NCBI GenBank assembly: GCA_031271755.1 | Contig: JAISVB010000047.1 | Coordinates: 16,009-80,008 of the forward strand | DNA length: 64,000 nt | Direction of reading: 5' to 3' | Source of the DNA: Culturomica sp. | GTDB lineage: Bacteria; Bacteroidota; Bacteroidia; Bacteroidales; Marinifilaceae | The notes under the pieces: model-generated | What the model saw: the letters and a program-made list of their open reading frames with translations, nothing else | Told to the model about the DNA's origin: nothing | The model's database searches: none | Position numbers and translations under genes: made by a program | Part shown: one piece after another, positions 55,290 through 63,573 of the stretch | How the letters are laid out: every line of letters starts with the position of its first letter | How positions within the stretch are numbered: position 1 is the stretch's first letter

Positions 55290-57236
55290 ATGGCTTTTGT
55301 AGCAGAGCGTATCAACCGGATGGATGTAATGAAAAAATTTTCATATACGCCCCGCTGGATTATCTTTTTGATCGATATAGTATTCTGTATATGTGCAGCA
55401 TGTCTTGCAAGTTTGGTGCTGTTCGATTTTCAGATAAATTCCGTTTCCTGGGGAAAGTTATTGCCTGCCATTTTGATCGTTTTGGGAGTACGGCTTGTCA
55501 GTTTTTTTGCAGGGAAGACCTATTCGGGAATCATCAGGTATACCGGAACAGAAGATGTTTTACGTATTTTTTATGTATTGACGGCAGGCGAAATGGCCCT
55601 CATGCTGATCAATGGCATTCTGTTTATCCTGGATCAGAACTTTTACATTCCATTGGTTTTTTTATTGATAGAGTACATGGGGTTGATGTGCGCCATGACG
55701 ATATTCCGTTTACTGATCAAGATCACATTTTCCCAATATGTGGGGGCGCAAAAAGGAAAACTGAATGTAATTATATGTGGCAGCGACGAATACGGGTTAA
55801 TGGCAAAACATGCCTTAGATAATGCTGTGGCTGTTTCGTATCATGTGGTGGCATTTGTGGATGTGAACGACAGAAAGGCCGGCAATGTGCTTGAAGGGGT
55901 AAAGATTTACAAATCCACGGCCTTGGAATATCTGTTGAGGCGGAACGAGATAGACAGAGTGATCATAGCCAAAAGAATGCTTGCCCAGGAAAAAAAGAGA
56001 AAACTGATCGAAAGCTGCCTGAAATTCAATGTAGATGTACTGGAAGTTCCCCAGTTTGAAAGTTGGATCAACGGAGAATTAAGCATCAAGCACATCCGGA
56101 ATGTAAAAATTGAAGAGTTATTGGAAAGAGGCGTGATCAGGTTGGACGACACGAAACTGAGGAAGCAGCTTTTAAATAGAGTTGTTTTAGTCACGGGAGC
56201 GGCCGGTTCGATCGGAAGCGAGATCGTGCGGCAGTTGACGAATTTCAATCCGTCTAAAATAATCCTGTTTGACGCAGCGGAATCGCCTTTGTATGACCTG
56301 CAGTTGGAACTATTGGAGAAAATCCATTTTATAAATATTTCTATAGAACTGGGAGATGTGAGGGATGTACAGAGGGTGGAATATATATTCTCGACATATA
56401 AGCCTGATGTTGTATACCATGCTGCAGCATACAAACATGTGCCGATGATCGAAATGCTTCCGGTAGAGGGGGTTAGAACGAATGTGCTCGGGACGAAGAA
56501 TGTAGCGGATATGGCAGTCAAATACGGAGCGGAACGTTTTGTTATGGTTTCAACAGATAAGGCTGTCAATCCCACCAATGTGATGGGATGTTCCAAGCGG
56601 ATCGCCGAAATATATATTCAATCCTTAAACAGTGTGAATCAGACGGCCTTTATCACCACACGGTTTGGTAATGTACTGGGATCTAACGGTTCTGTGATTC
56701 CCAGATTCAAAAAACAGATCGAAGACGGAGGGCCGGTCACCGTCACTCATCCGGAGATTACCCGCTTCTTTATGACGATTCCCGAAGCTTGTCAATTGGT
56801 ACTCCAGGCAAGCGTGTTGGGAGAGGGAGGAGAGATCTTTATTTTTGACATGGGTGAAAGCGTCAAAATTGTCGACCTGGCCAAGAAAATGATCAAATTG
56901 TCCGGATTTGAATTGGGAAAAGATATGAATATCCTGTTCACAGGATTAAGGCCGGGAGAAAAATTGTACGAAGAGGTGTTGAATGTGAAGGAGACCACTT
57001 TGCCGACTCCCCATGAGCGGATAAAAAAGGCAAAGGTACGGGAATACAATTACAAGGATGTAGTCAGGATGATGGATGAGTTGGATAAAGCCATCCATGC
57101 AGGAGATGTTTTTCGACTGGTAGAAAGGATGAAATTGATCGTACCTGAATTCAAATCCCAAAATTCAAAATTTGAAGAGATCGATTTTAAATTGGAGACT
57201 GCTGAAAAAAAGAACGTAGTGGATAAAGTGATCTGA
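55290..57236 (+). CDS. FlaA1/WbpM-like membrane nucleotide-sugar 4,6-dehydratase
   Basis: 648 residues. Four to five membrane helices at the N-terminus (~22-150), a CoA-binding-like Rossmann domain (~155-270), and an extended SDR dehydratase domain with TGAAGSIG (302-309) for NAD and the catalytic stretch STDKAVNPTNVMG (421-433) plus Lys436. The Asp-Lys and Met432/Lys436 pattern is that of UDP-GlcNAc 4,6-dehydratases such as WbpM, PglF and FlaA1 homologues. It makes UDP-4-keto-6-deoxy-GlcNAc for surface glycans. It is the first gene of the glycan locus. No strong promoter pattern is visible in the 150 bases upstream. Confidence 0.92.
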   Translation: MAFVAERINRMDVMKKFSYTPRWIIFLIDIVFCICAACLASLVLFDFQINSVSWGKLLPAILIVLGVRLVSFFAGKTYSGIIRYTGTEDVLRIFYVLTAGEMALMLINGILFILDQNFYIPLVFLLIEYMGLMCAMTIFRLLIKITFSQYVGAQKGKLNVIICGSDEYGLMAKHALDNAVAVSYHVVAFVDVNDRKAGNVLEGVKIYKSTALEYLLRRNEIDRVIIAKRMLAQEKKRKLIESCLKFNVDVLEVPQFESWINGELSIKHIRNVKIEELLERGVIRLDDTKLRKQLLNRVVLVTGAAGSIGSEIVRQLTNFNPSKIILFDAAESPLYDLQLELLEKIHFINISIELGDVRDVQRVEYIFSTYKPDVVYHAAAYKHVPMIEMLPVEGVRTNVLGTKNVADMAVKYGAERFVMVSTDKAVNPTNVMGCSKRIAEIYIQSLNSVNQTAFITTRFGNVLGSNGSVIPRFKKQIEDGGPVTVTHPEITRFFMTIPEACQLVLQASVLGEGGEIFIFDMGESVKIVDLAKKMIKLSGFELGKDMNILFTGLRPGEKLYEEVLNVKETTLPTPHERIKKAKVREYNYKDVVRMMDELDKAIHAGDVFRLVERMKLIVPEFKSQNSKFEEIDFKLETAEKKNVVDKVI

Positions 57237-57244
57237 TCCGGTCT

Positions 57245-57745
57245 ATGAATACGCTACAGTGGTATGCTGTTTATACCTCTTCCCGGTCGGAAAAAAAGGT
57301 GAAAGAGCGATTGGATGCCCAAAAAATAGAAAACTACCTGCCTCTCCGCTTGGAAACGAGAATCTGGAGCGATCGTAGAAAAAAAGTAGCGCTGCCTTTA
57401 ATTCCCGGATATATTTTTGTATGTGTTGCAACAGATGATTTTTTGAAAGTATTGAATACGGCGGGAGTTGTAACTTTTTTAAAGGAAAAGTCGATACCTG
57501 CGGCTATTCCGGAAAATCAGATCCGGCGTTTACGAATGATGGTGGAACACGCGGTGGACGAAATAGAATTTGTGCATCATTCTTTGCAGGTTGGGGATAA
57601 GATCAGCGTAGAACAGGGAGAACTGAAAGGATTGATAGGGAATCTGGTCGAAATGCGGGGGAAATACAAGATCGCCATCCGTTTGCAACATTTTGGGTGT
57701 GCTTTGACGACAGTTCCGTTGGGATGGATAAAAAAAATAGAATAA
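57245..57745 (+). CDS. UpxY-like NusG-family transcription antiterminator
   Basis: 166 residues. NusG N-terminal domain (~1-110: QWYAVYTSSRSEKKVKERL, PLIPGYIFVCV) and a C-terminal KOW-type domain (~115-166: VGDKISVEQGELKGLIGNLVEMRGKYK). It is too short and too diverged to be housekeeping NusG. In Bacteroides, UpxY proteins head capsule operons and prevent early termination of their own operon. Here it is second, 8 bases after the dehydratase, with a hairpin just behind it. Confidence 0.9.
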   Translation: MNTLQWYAVYTSSRSEKKVKERLDAQKIENYLPLRLETRIWSDRRKKVALPLIPGYIFVCVATDDFLKVLNTAGVVTFLKEKSIPAAIPENQIRRLRMMVEHAVDEIEFVHHSLQVGDKISVEQGELKGLIGNLVEMRGKYKIAIRLQHFGCALTTVPLGWIKKIE

Positions 57746-57754
57746 GCGGATTTA

Positions 57755-57783
57755 TTGGCCGGTAATATTGGAATATCGGCCAA
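57755..57783 (+). terminator. Hairpin after the antiterminator gene
   Basis: TTGGCC (57755-57760) and GGCCAA (57778-57783) enclose a second stem ATATT/AATAT, followed by TTTTGAG. The T-run is short. It may be an attenuator overcome by the UpxY-like protein. Confidence 0.6.
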
Positions 57784-57905
57784 TTTTGAGTAATTTTGTT
57801 GTGCAATATTGTCAGTCTTTTTTGGGAAAAATGGGACTGAAGCGGCGAAGCCGTGTAAATCAGTTGTAAGCCACACGTTGTTACTTCTGAAAAAAATCTG
57901 CAACC

Positions 57906-58178
57906 ATGCGAACCCCCGAAGTAAAAAAATTTATCGAAGATCATCAGTATCTGTTTTGGTATACTCCCCAACCCAAAAGTGAAAATGTAACCGATGAGTT
58001 GTTGGTGGAAATGGTACTGAATTATGGTTCGTTGGATGAGATACATGATTTGTTTAAAGTGGCAGGGTTGCAAAAAGTAGCGGCTATTTTTTGGGGAATG
58101 ACAGGAAGAAAAAAATTAAATTATTTTCCTGAAATTCATAACTATTTTGATATGTATTTTAAAAAGTATGTATCCTGA
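57906..58178 (+). CDS. DUF6922-like small protein, probable antitoxin of the next gene
   Basis: 90 residues with no catalytic motif. It has a mixed helical pattern with KKFIEDHQYLFWYTPQP at the start and VEMVLNYGSLDEIHDLF in the middle. Proteins of this type (DUF6922) are typically found directly upstream of AbiEii-like nucleotidyltransferases, and here the next gene overlaps it by 11 bases. A role as antitoxin or regulator is inferred from that pairing only. Confidence 0.65.
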   Translation: MRTPEVKKFIEDHQYLFWYTPQPKSENVTDELLVEMVLNYGSLDEIHDLFKVAGLQKVAAIFWGMTGRKKLNYFPEIHNYFDMYFKKYVS

Positions 58179-58785
58179 TATTCTGAGTAAAGAACAAGTG
58201 GAATTGCTACCATTGATGCGGCAATTTAGACGGGAATTTTATCTGGTTGGAGGGACAGCAATTGCCCTTCAGTTGGGACATCGCAGATCTGTAGACTTTG
58301 ATTTGTTCAAACTATCTAAGATAAATACCACAAGAACGCTTAACAAACTGGATGCAGCAAAATTGTCCTATATTGTTACCCGCAGGGTGAGTGAGCAAAT
58401 CAATCTTGTCCTTAATCATGTAAAGCTTACATTCTTTCAGTATCCATACGTTGTTGAGGCTAATGTGGTTTTTGAAAATGTTTTTAGAATGCCGGATTTG
58501 CTGACATTAGCAGCCATGAAAGCGTATGCATTGGGGCGAAGGTCTAAATGGAAGGACTATGTAGATTTGTATTTTTTATTGCGAGATCACTATACTTTAG
58601 ATCATATTGCTCAAAAAGCGGATTTACTGTTTGGACAAATGTTTTCAGGAAAATTATTTCGTTCACAATTGGCCTTTCATAAAGATATTGACTATTCGGA
58701 GCCGGTAGAATACCTGCACGGTTTTGAAGTTTCCGAGCAGGAAATAAAAACGTTTTTAATAGATAAGGCGTTGCAGGAAATTTAA
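58168..58785 (+). CDS. AbiEii/AbiGii-type nucleotidyltransferase (putative toxin)
   Basis: 205 residues from the ATG at 58168, which overlaps the upstream gene by 11 bases (an alternative start at 58147 adds 7 residues). It has the DNA-polymerase-beta-like nucleotidyltransferase core of PF08843: LVGGTAIALQLGHR (26-39) followed by SVDFDLF (41-47) with both metal Asp, and the later MKAYALGRRSKWKDYVDLYFLL block. Relatives include AbiEii toxins that modify tRNA or act in phage abortive infection, but many members are untested. AT-rich like its neighbours. Confidence 0.82.
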   Translation: MYPDILSKEQVELLPLMRQFRREFYLVGGTAIALQLGHRRSVDFDLFKLSKINTTRTLNKLDAAKLSYIVTRRVSEQINLVLNHVKLTFFQYPYVVEANVVFENVFRMPDLLTLAAMKAYALGRRSKWKDYVDLYFLLRDHYTLDHIAQKADLLFGQMFSGKLFRSQLAFHKDIDYSEPVEYLHGFEVSEQEIKTFLIDKALQEI

Positions 58786-58801
58786 AAACTTATGGTCTGT
58801 A

Positions 58802-59329
58802 ATGTTAGATAGTCTCATTACCTCTAAAACCAGAATAAAATTACTGTTGAAGTTTTTTCTGAATCCGTCCGTGAAAGCCTATTTGAGAGGCTTGTCGGAT
58901 GAATTCGGAGAGTCTACCAATGCAATACGTTTGGAACTTAATCATTTGGAAGAGGCCGGACTGTTGTACGCCGAAGCGGATAGAAATAGGAAGGTTTATC
59001 ACGCAAATGCGCACCATCCTCTTTTTGATGATATCCGCAGTCTTGTGTTGAAACACAGCGGCATCACTCAGATCATAGAGAAAGTAGTCAGTCGAATAGG
59101 AGATATTTACCGGGTATGGGTTAGAGGAAGTTTTGCCGAAGGTAAAGATTCGGACACAGTAGATATCGTCGTTGTCTGTGCCACCATAGATAAAGATTAT
59201 TTTGCCACCTTAATAACCAAAGCTGAAAACCTGATCCGACGCAAGGTTACCTACCTGTTTATTACTCCGGAGGAGGAAGAAGAGTTTTTGGTTGATAATG
59301 AGAAATTGTTGTTGATTTGGGAGAAATAA
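58802..59329 (+). CDS. Winged-helix protein with degenerate nucleotidyltransferase domain
   Basis: 175 residues. The N-terminal ~70 residues form a winged helix (FFLNPSVKAYLRGLSDEFG, LNHLEEAGLLY). The C-terminal part has a nucleotidyltransferase-like GSFAEGKDSDTVD (109-121), where the usual SDxD is SDxxD, so metal binding may be altered. Similar proteins are scattered in capsule and LPS loci of Bacteroidota and are annotated as ArsR-like regulators; a regulatory role is possible. It begins 16 bases after the AbiEii-like gene. Confidence 0.7.
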   Translation: MLDSLITSKTRIKLLLKFFLNPSVKAYLRGLSDEFGESTNAIRLELNHLEEAGLLYAEADRNRKVYHANAHHPLFDDIRSLVLKHSGITQIIEKVVSRIGDIYRVWVRGSFAEGKDSDTVDIVVVCATIDKDYFATLITKAENLIRRKVTYLFITPEEEEEFLVDNEKLLLIWEK

Positions 59330-59341
59330 CCAACATATTAA

Positions 59342-59470
59342 GAAAACTTCTATGAGTTTTATGCATTGCGTGATTTCAATAAACCGACAGGTGTTGCTGA
59401 ATATATGTTGCAATTCTCTGAAAAAGAGATCAAAGAACTGATAAATAAGAAATTAAAGAGTTTGCAATAG
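59342..59470 (+). pseudogene. Remnant of a DUF1016 (YhcG)-type nuclease gene, C-terminus only
   Basis: An open stretch of 42 codons without a start, bounded upstream by TAA at 59339-59341. It reads ENFYEFYALRDFNKPTGVAE and ends in a Lys-rich tail. The YALRD-NKPTGVAEY pattern is typical of the C-terminal end of DUF1016/PDDEXK (YhcG) proteins. The rest of the gene is absent. Confidence 0.6.
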
Positions 59471-59484
59471 AAAAAGGTGAGTGA

Positions 59485-59778
59485 AGAAAAAATCATCTCA
59501 AAAACTGTGAAGAAAAAGGCACAGAAAAAGGCACAGAAAAAGGCACAGAAAAAGGCACAGAAAAAGGCACAGAAAAAGGCACAGAAAAAATAACTGCTAA
59601 TCAGCTAAGAATATTGGAAAGCATTTCAAAAAATCCACATGTCACATCTAATGAATTATCAAAAATTATAGGTATTAGGGCCGATAAGATTAGAGTAAAT
59701 CTTGCCAAACTTAAAGCCAAAGGTTTGATCGAACGCATTGATCCCGACAAAGGCGGACACTGGAAAATATTGAAGTAA
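59485..59778 (+). pseudogene. Remnant of an AlbA_2/RecG-like regulator, C-terminal winged helix only
   Basis: A 97-codon open frame with no ATG, beginning after TGA at 59482-59484. It reads through the tandem repeat as (EKGT)6, then EKITANQLRILESISKNP and a winged helix ending RIDPDKGGHWKILK. This is the usual C-terminus of ATP-binding AlbA_2/HATPase_c_4 proteins, whose linkers often carry EK-rich repeats. The catalytic N-terminal part is missing, so it is a broken gene. Confidence 0.65.
59512..59583 (+). repeat. 12-bp tandem repeat, six perfect copies
   Basis: GAAAAAGGCACA repeated six times without change, then a partial copy. In the frame of the remnant gene each unit codes for Glu-Lys-Gly-Thr. 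The perfect identity points to recent expansion. Confidence 0.95.
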
Positions 59779-59822
59779 TTATTGATTTTGTAGAAATAAA
59801 AAAATAATTCAGGGAATTTAAA

Positions 59823-60800
59823 ATGAAAAATGTATTAATAACCGGAGCCGACGGTTTTATTGGTTCACATCTTACGGAGATGCTTTTGGCAGAAGGTTAT
59901 AAAGTAAAAGCACTCTCTTATTATAATTCCTTTAACTATTGGGGATGGTTAGACGATGTCAGGCATCCGAACCTGGAGGTCGTTACCGGAGATGTCCGGG
60001 ATCCTCATTTTTGTAAGCATATTACAAAGAATATAGATGTAATCTTCCACTTAGCTGCTTTAATCGCGATTCCTTACTCTTATGTAGCTCCGGATAGTTA
60101 TGTGGATACGAACGTAAAAGGAACGTTAAATATTTGCCAGGCAGCCAAAGAAAATGAAGTAAAGCGAATTTTGGTTACATCTACTTCGGAAGTTTACGGT
60201 ACTGCACAATATGTGCCTATTGACGAAAAGCATCCCAAACAACCACAGTCACCCTATTCGGCCAGTAAGATCGGCGCCGACATGATGGCCCTGAGTTTTT
60301 ACAATGCCTTCGAATTACCTGTTGTGGTGGTCAGGCCGTTTAATACTTATGGGCCCCGGCAATCGGCAAGGGCGATTATTCCTACTATTATCACTCAAAT
60401 AGCAAACGGCAAAAAAGAGATCAAACTGGGTGATCTTACGCCTACACGCGATTTCAATTTTGTGAAAGACACCTGTCGCGGATTTATCGAATTGGCAAAT
60501 TGTGATAAAGCCATTGGCGAAGAGGTCAATATTGCAAGTAACTATGAGATCTCTATGCGCGATACCTTGGAGTTGATCGCCAAAATCATGAAATCAGACG
60601 TAAAATTTATCGAAGATGAGCAACGCTTGCGTCCTTCCGGATCGGAAGTTTTCAGGCTTTGGGGAGATAATACCAAAATAAAAAACCTGACGGGATTTAC
60701 GCCTCAATATTCGATAGAACAGGGTTTTACAGAAACGATCGCGTGGTTTTTGAATCCCGATAATTTAAAAAAATACAAGTCGGATATCTACAATGTATAA
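59823..60800 (+). CDS. legB: Nucleotide-sugar 4,6-dehydratase, LegB-like
   Basis: 325 residues, extended SDR. NAD site TGADGFIGS (7-15), the catalytic TSTSEVYG (119-126) and YSASK (145-149), and RPFNTYGPRQSARAIIPT for the sugar nucleotide. The overall pattern is that of LegB, the GDP-N-acetylglucosamine 4,6-dehydratase of legionaminic acid synthesis; the nucleotide (GDP or UDP) cannot be decided from sequence alone. Its last 8 bases overlap the aminotransferase gene. Confidence 0.85.
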   Translation: MKNVLITGADGFIGSHLTEMLLAEGYKVKALSYYNSFNYWGWLDDVRHPNLEVVTGDVRDPHFCKHITKNIDVIFHLAALIAIPYSYVAPDSYVDTNVKGTLNICQAAKENEVKRILVTSTSEVYGTAQYVPIDEKHPKQPQSPYSASKIGADMMALSFYNAFELPVVVVRPFNTYGPRQSARAIIPTIITQIANGKKEIKLGDLTPTRDFNFVKDTCRGFIELANCDKAIGEEVNIASNYEISMRDTLELIAKIMKSDVKFIEDEQRLRPSGSEVFRLWGDNTKIKNLTGFTPQYSIEQGFTETIAWFLNPDNLKKYKSDIYNV

Positions 60801-61935
60801 CGATATTATCGCCTTTATACGTAGCACGTTTAATGAACCGAAAGCGTTCATTCCTTTGCATGCGCCTGTTTTTACCGGCAATGAAAAAGCGTATCTGAAT
60901 GAATGTATTGATACGACTTTTGTCTCCAGTGTGGGTAAATTTGTGGATCGTTTTGAGGAGATGGTGGCCGGATATACCGGCGCAAGAAAAGCCGTCGTTT
61001 GCGTAAATGGTACCAATGCCTTGCATCTTGCCTTGTTGCTTGCCGGAGTAGCATACAACGATGAAGTGATCACGCAACCGTTGACGTTTATCGCTACGGC
61101 AAATGCCATCTCCTATTGTGGCGCACATCCGGTATTCATGGATGTGGACAAAGATACCATGGGGCTTTCACCCGCAAAAGTGCGCGAATGGTTAAGTACC
61201 CATGCTGAAATCCGGAACGGCGGATGTTTTAATAAAACAACCCGACGACGTATCAAAGCCTGTGTTCCCATGCACACGTTCGGCCATCCCGTACACTTGG
61301 ACGAGTTGATGCTGTTGTGCAGGGAGTATCACATCGAATTAGTGGAGGATGCTGCCGAAAGTTTGGGTAGCTTTTACAAGGGCAAACACACCGGGACATT
61401 TGGTTGTGTCGGTGTGTTGAGTTTCAATGGCAATAAAACCATTACCACAGGCGGTGGCGGTATGTTACTGTTCAATGATGAAAAATTGGCGGCGCATGCA
61501 AAACATTTGACAACCCAGGCCAAAGTACCTCATCGCTGGGAGTTTGTACACGATGAAATCGGTTACAACTATCGTATGCCAAATATCAATGCGGCATTGG
61601 GTTGTGCGCAGATGGAGAAAATAAACGAATTTGTCGCCGATAAACGGGATTTAGCCCAAAGATATATTGATTTCTTCAAGGACAAGGATATGGATTTCTT
61701 TGTCGAACCGAAAGAATGTTCCTCCAACTATTGGCTCAACGTAGTGATCCTGAAAAACCGTGAGGAACGTGATCATTTTTTGACCGAAACTAATGACAGT
61801 GGTGTAATGACCCGACCGATTTGGCAGTTGATGAACCGGCTTCCGATGTTTAAAGCGTGCCAACGCGGGGATTTGAGCAACGCCGAATGGTTTGAGGAAA
61901 GGGTGGTGAATTTACCAAGTAGCATAAGGTTATAA
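60793..61935 (+). CDS. legC: PLP aminotransferase, LegC-like
   Basis: 380 residues, DegT/DnrJ/EryC1 family. The PLP Lys is Lys215 in LSFNGNKTITTGGGG; the ring-contact Asp is in VEDAAES (184-190). The N-terminus (YNDIIAFIRSTFNEPKAFIP) is that of LegC. It would add the 4-amino group to the keto sugar made by LegB. It overlaps legB by 8 bases, and the acetyltransferase gene follows after 1 base, so the set is tightly coupled. Confidence 0.88.
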   Translation: MYNDIIAFIRSTFNEPKAFIPLHAPVFTGNEKAYLNECIDTTFVSSVGKFVDRFEEMVAGYTGARKAVVCVNGTNALHLALLLAGVAYNDEVITQPLTFIATANAISYCGAHPVFMDVDKDTMGLSPAKVREWLSTHAEIRNGGCFNKTTRRRIKACVPMHTFGHPVHLDELMLLCREYHIELVEDAAESLGSFYKGKHTGTFGCVGVLSFNGNKTITTGGGGMLLFNDEKLAAHAKHLTTQAKVPHRWEFVHDEIGYNYRMPNINAALGCAQMEKINEFVADKRDLAQRYIDFFKDKDMDFFVEPKECSSNYWLNVVILKNREERDHFLTETNDSGVMTRPIWQLMNRLPMFKACQRGDLSNAEWFEERVVNLPSSIRL

Positions 61936-61936
61936 C

Positions 61937-62569
61937 ATGAATGATAGAAAGCTAATACTTGTTGGCGGCGGCGGACACTGTAAATCGGTGATAGATGTAG
62001 CCGAAAGTTCCGGTTGGACTATTCTTGGCATTTTAGATGTTGTCGAAAATGTAGGGAAAAAGGTATTGGACTATACTGTGATAGGAACTGATGATCAAAT
62101 TCCCGAATTTGTCGACACAGCTTATTTTTTGGTAACAGTCGGCCAAATAAAAAACACCGGATTACGAATAAAATTGCATGAAAAAATAGGATTGGCAAAT
62201 GGAAAATTAGCGACTGTTATTGCTTCCGATGCCCATGTGTCAAAACATTCAAATGTTGACAAAGGAACAGTTGTTATGCACAAAGCCGTTGTAAATGCCG
62301 GGGTAAAAATAGGTGAAGGTTGTATTATCAATACGTTTGCCAATATCGAACACGATGTGGAAATTGGGAACTATTGCCATATTTCAACAGGAGCGATGGT
62401 GAATGGCGATTGCATGGTTGGAAGCGAAACATTTGTCGGAAGTGGAGTTGTGGTGGCAAACGGGGTTTCTATTGCCGAATGTTGCACCATAGCAGCAGGT
62501 TCTGTTGTTCGTAAAAAAATTTTGGTAAGCGGAATTTATGCAGGCAATCCTGCCATTAGGTATAAGTAA
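61937..62569 (+). CDS. legH: Sugar N-acetyltransferase, NeuD/LegH/PglD-like
   Basis: 210 residues. N-terminal Rossmann-like sugar-binding part (LILVGGGGHCKSVIDVAE) and a C-terminal left-handed beta-helix of hexapeptide repeats (VVMHKAVVNAGVKIGEGC, ANIEHDVEIGNYCHISTG) ending GIYAGNPAIRYK. The His in IEHD is the probable catalytic base. It acetylates the 4-amino group of the LegC product. Confidence 0.88.
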   Translation: MNDRKLILVGGGGHCKSVIDVAESSGWTILGILDVVENVGKKVLDYTVIGTDDQIPEFVDTAYFLVTVGQIKNTGLRIKLHEKIGLANGKLATVIASDAHVSKHSNVDKGTVVMHKAVVNAGVKIGEGCIINTFANIEHDVEIGNYCHISTGAMVNGDCMVGSETFVGSGVVVANGVSIAECCTIAAGSVVRKKILVSGIYAGNPAIRYK

Positions 62570-62571
62570 TT

Positions 62572-63573
62572 ATGAGGCGTACCATCATTATAGCCGAGGC
62601 CGGTGTTAATCACAATGGTTCAACGGAGCTGGCCAAACAACTCATTGATGCGGCAGCTATGGCCGGTGTTGATTACGTGAAGTTTCAAACTTTTAAAGCG
62701 GATCAGCTTGTCACAAAACAAGCAAGACAGGCAACTTACCAGGCAAAAAATACCGGTACAGAGCGTTCACAATATGAAATGCTGAAAAAATTAGAGCTGA
62801 CGCCCGACCAACATATTGAATTAGTTGCTTATTGTAAACAGCGGGACGTAAAGTTCTTTTCGACCGCTTTTGATATGGAGAGTGCTGAGTTCCTGTCTTC
62901 CCTTCATTTGGGATTGTGGAAAATACCGTCGGGAGAAATTACCAACTATCCTTATTTAAAAAGGATTGCAGGAGAAAATCAACCTGTTATTCTTTCAACC
63001 GGAATGAGTACCATGGAGGATATACAGGCTGCAATCAGTGTATTGGTAAAGTATGGGACTGATAGACAGCAAATAACGGTTTTGCACTGCAATACACAAT
63101 ATCCGACGCCGATGGAGGATGTGAATTTATTGGCCATGCAGACAATCGCAAAAGAAATTGGCGTGAAAATCGGCTACTCGGATCATACGTTGGGCATAGA
63201 AGTTGCTATTGCAGCTGTAGCACTTGGGGCAACAGTTATAGAAAAGCATTTTACCCTGAATAGGAACATGGAAGGACCCGATCATAAAGCTTCGCTTGAA
63301 CCGCAGGAATTAAAAGCGATGGTAAATGCCATTAGGAATGTAGAAAAAGCATTGGGTTCTTCCGAAAAAACAGTATCTCCTTCGGAAAATGAAAATAGGA
63401 TCGTTGCACGCAAAAGTATTGTTGCGGCAAAATTTATTGCGAAAGGAGAAGTGTTCACTGAAGAAAATCTAACGGTAAAACGTCCTGGGAATGGTATTTC
63501 TCCGATGAAATGGGAAGAGGTCATGGGAAAAACTGCCGTAAGAAATTTTCAGAAAGACGATTTGATTGAATGA
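62572..63573 (+). CDS. neuB: Nonulosonic acid synthase, NeuB/LegI-like
   Basis: 333 residues. NeuB TIM barrel (~1-250: IIIAEAGVNHNGSTELAKQL, FFSTAFDMESAEFL, IPSGEITNYPYL, GYSDHTLG, VIEKHFTLNRNMEGPDHKAS) and a C-terminal SAF antifreeze-like domain (~270-333: SIVAAKFIAKGEVF, RPGNGISP). It condenses phosphoenolpyruvate with an acetamido sugar; with LegB/C/H beside it, the product is probably N,N'-diacetyllegionaminic acid rather than Neu5Ac. Confidence 0.9.
   Translation: MRRTIIIAEAGVNHNGSTELAKQLIDAAAMAGVDYVKFQTFKADQLVTKQARQATYQAKNTGTERSQYEMLKKLELTPDQHIELVAYCKQRDVKFFSTAFDMESAEFLSSLHLGLWKIPSGEITNYPYLKRIAGENQPVILSTGMSTMEDIQAAISVLVKYGTDRQQITVLHCNTQYPTPMEDVNLLAMQTIAKEIGVKIGYSDHTLGIEVAIAAVALGATVIEKHFTLNRNMEGPDHKASLEPQELKAMVNAIRNVEKALGSSEKTVSPSENENRIVARKSIVAAKFIAKGEVFTEENLTVKRPGNGISPMKWEEVMGKTAVRNFQKDDLIE

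Noticed and set aside
59512..59583. Possible CRISPR array
   Set aside because: The 12-bp units are contiguous with no spacers, and no cas genes are present; it is a simple tandem repeat.
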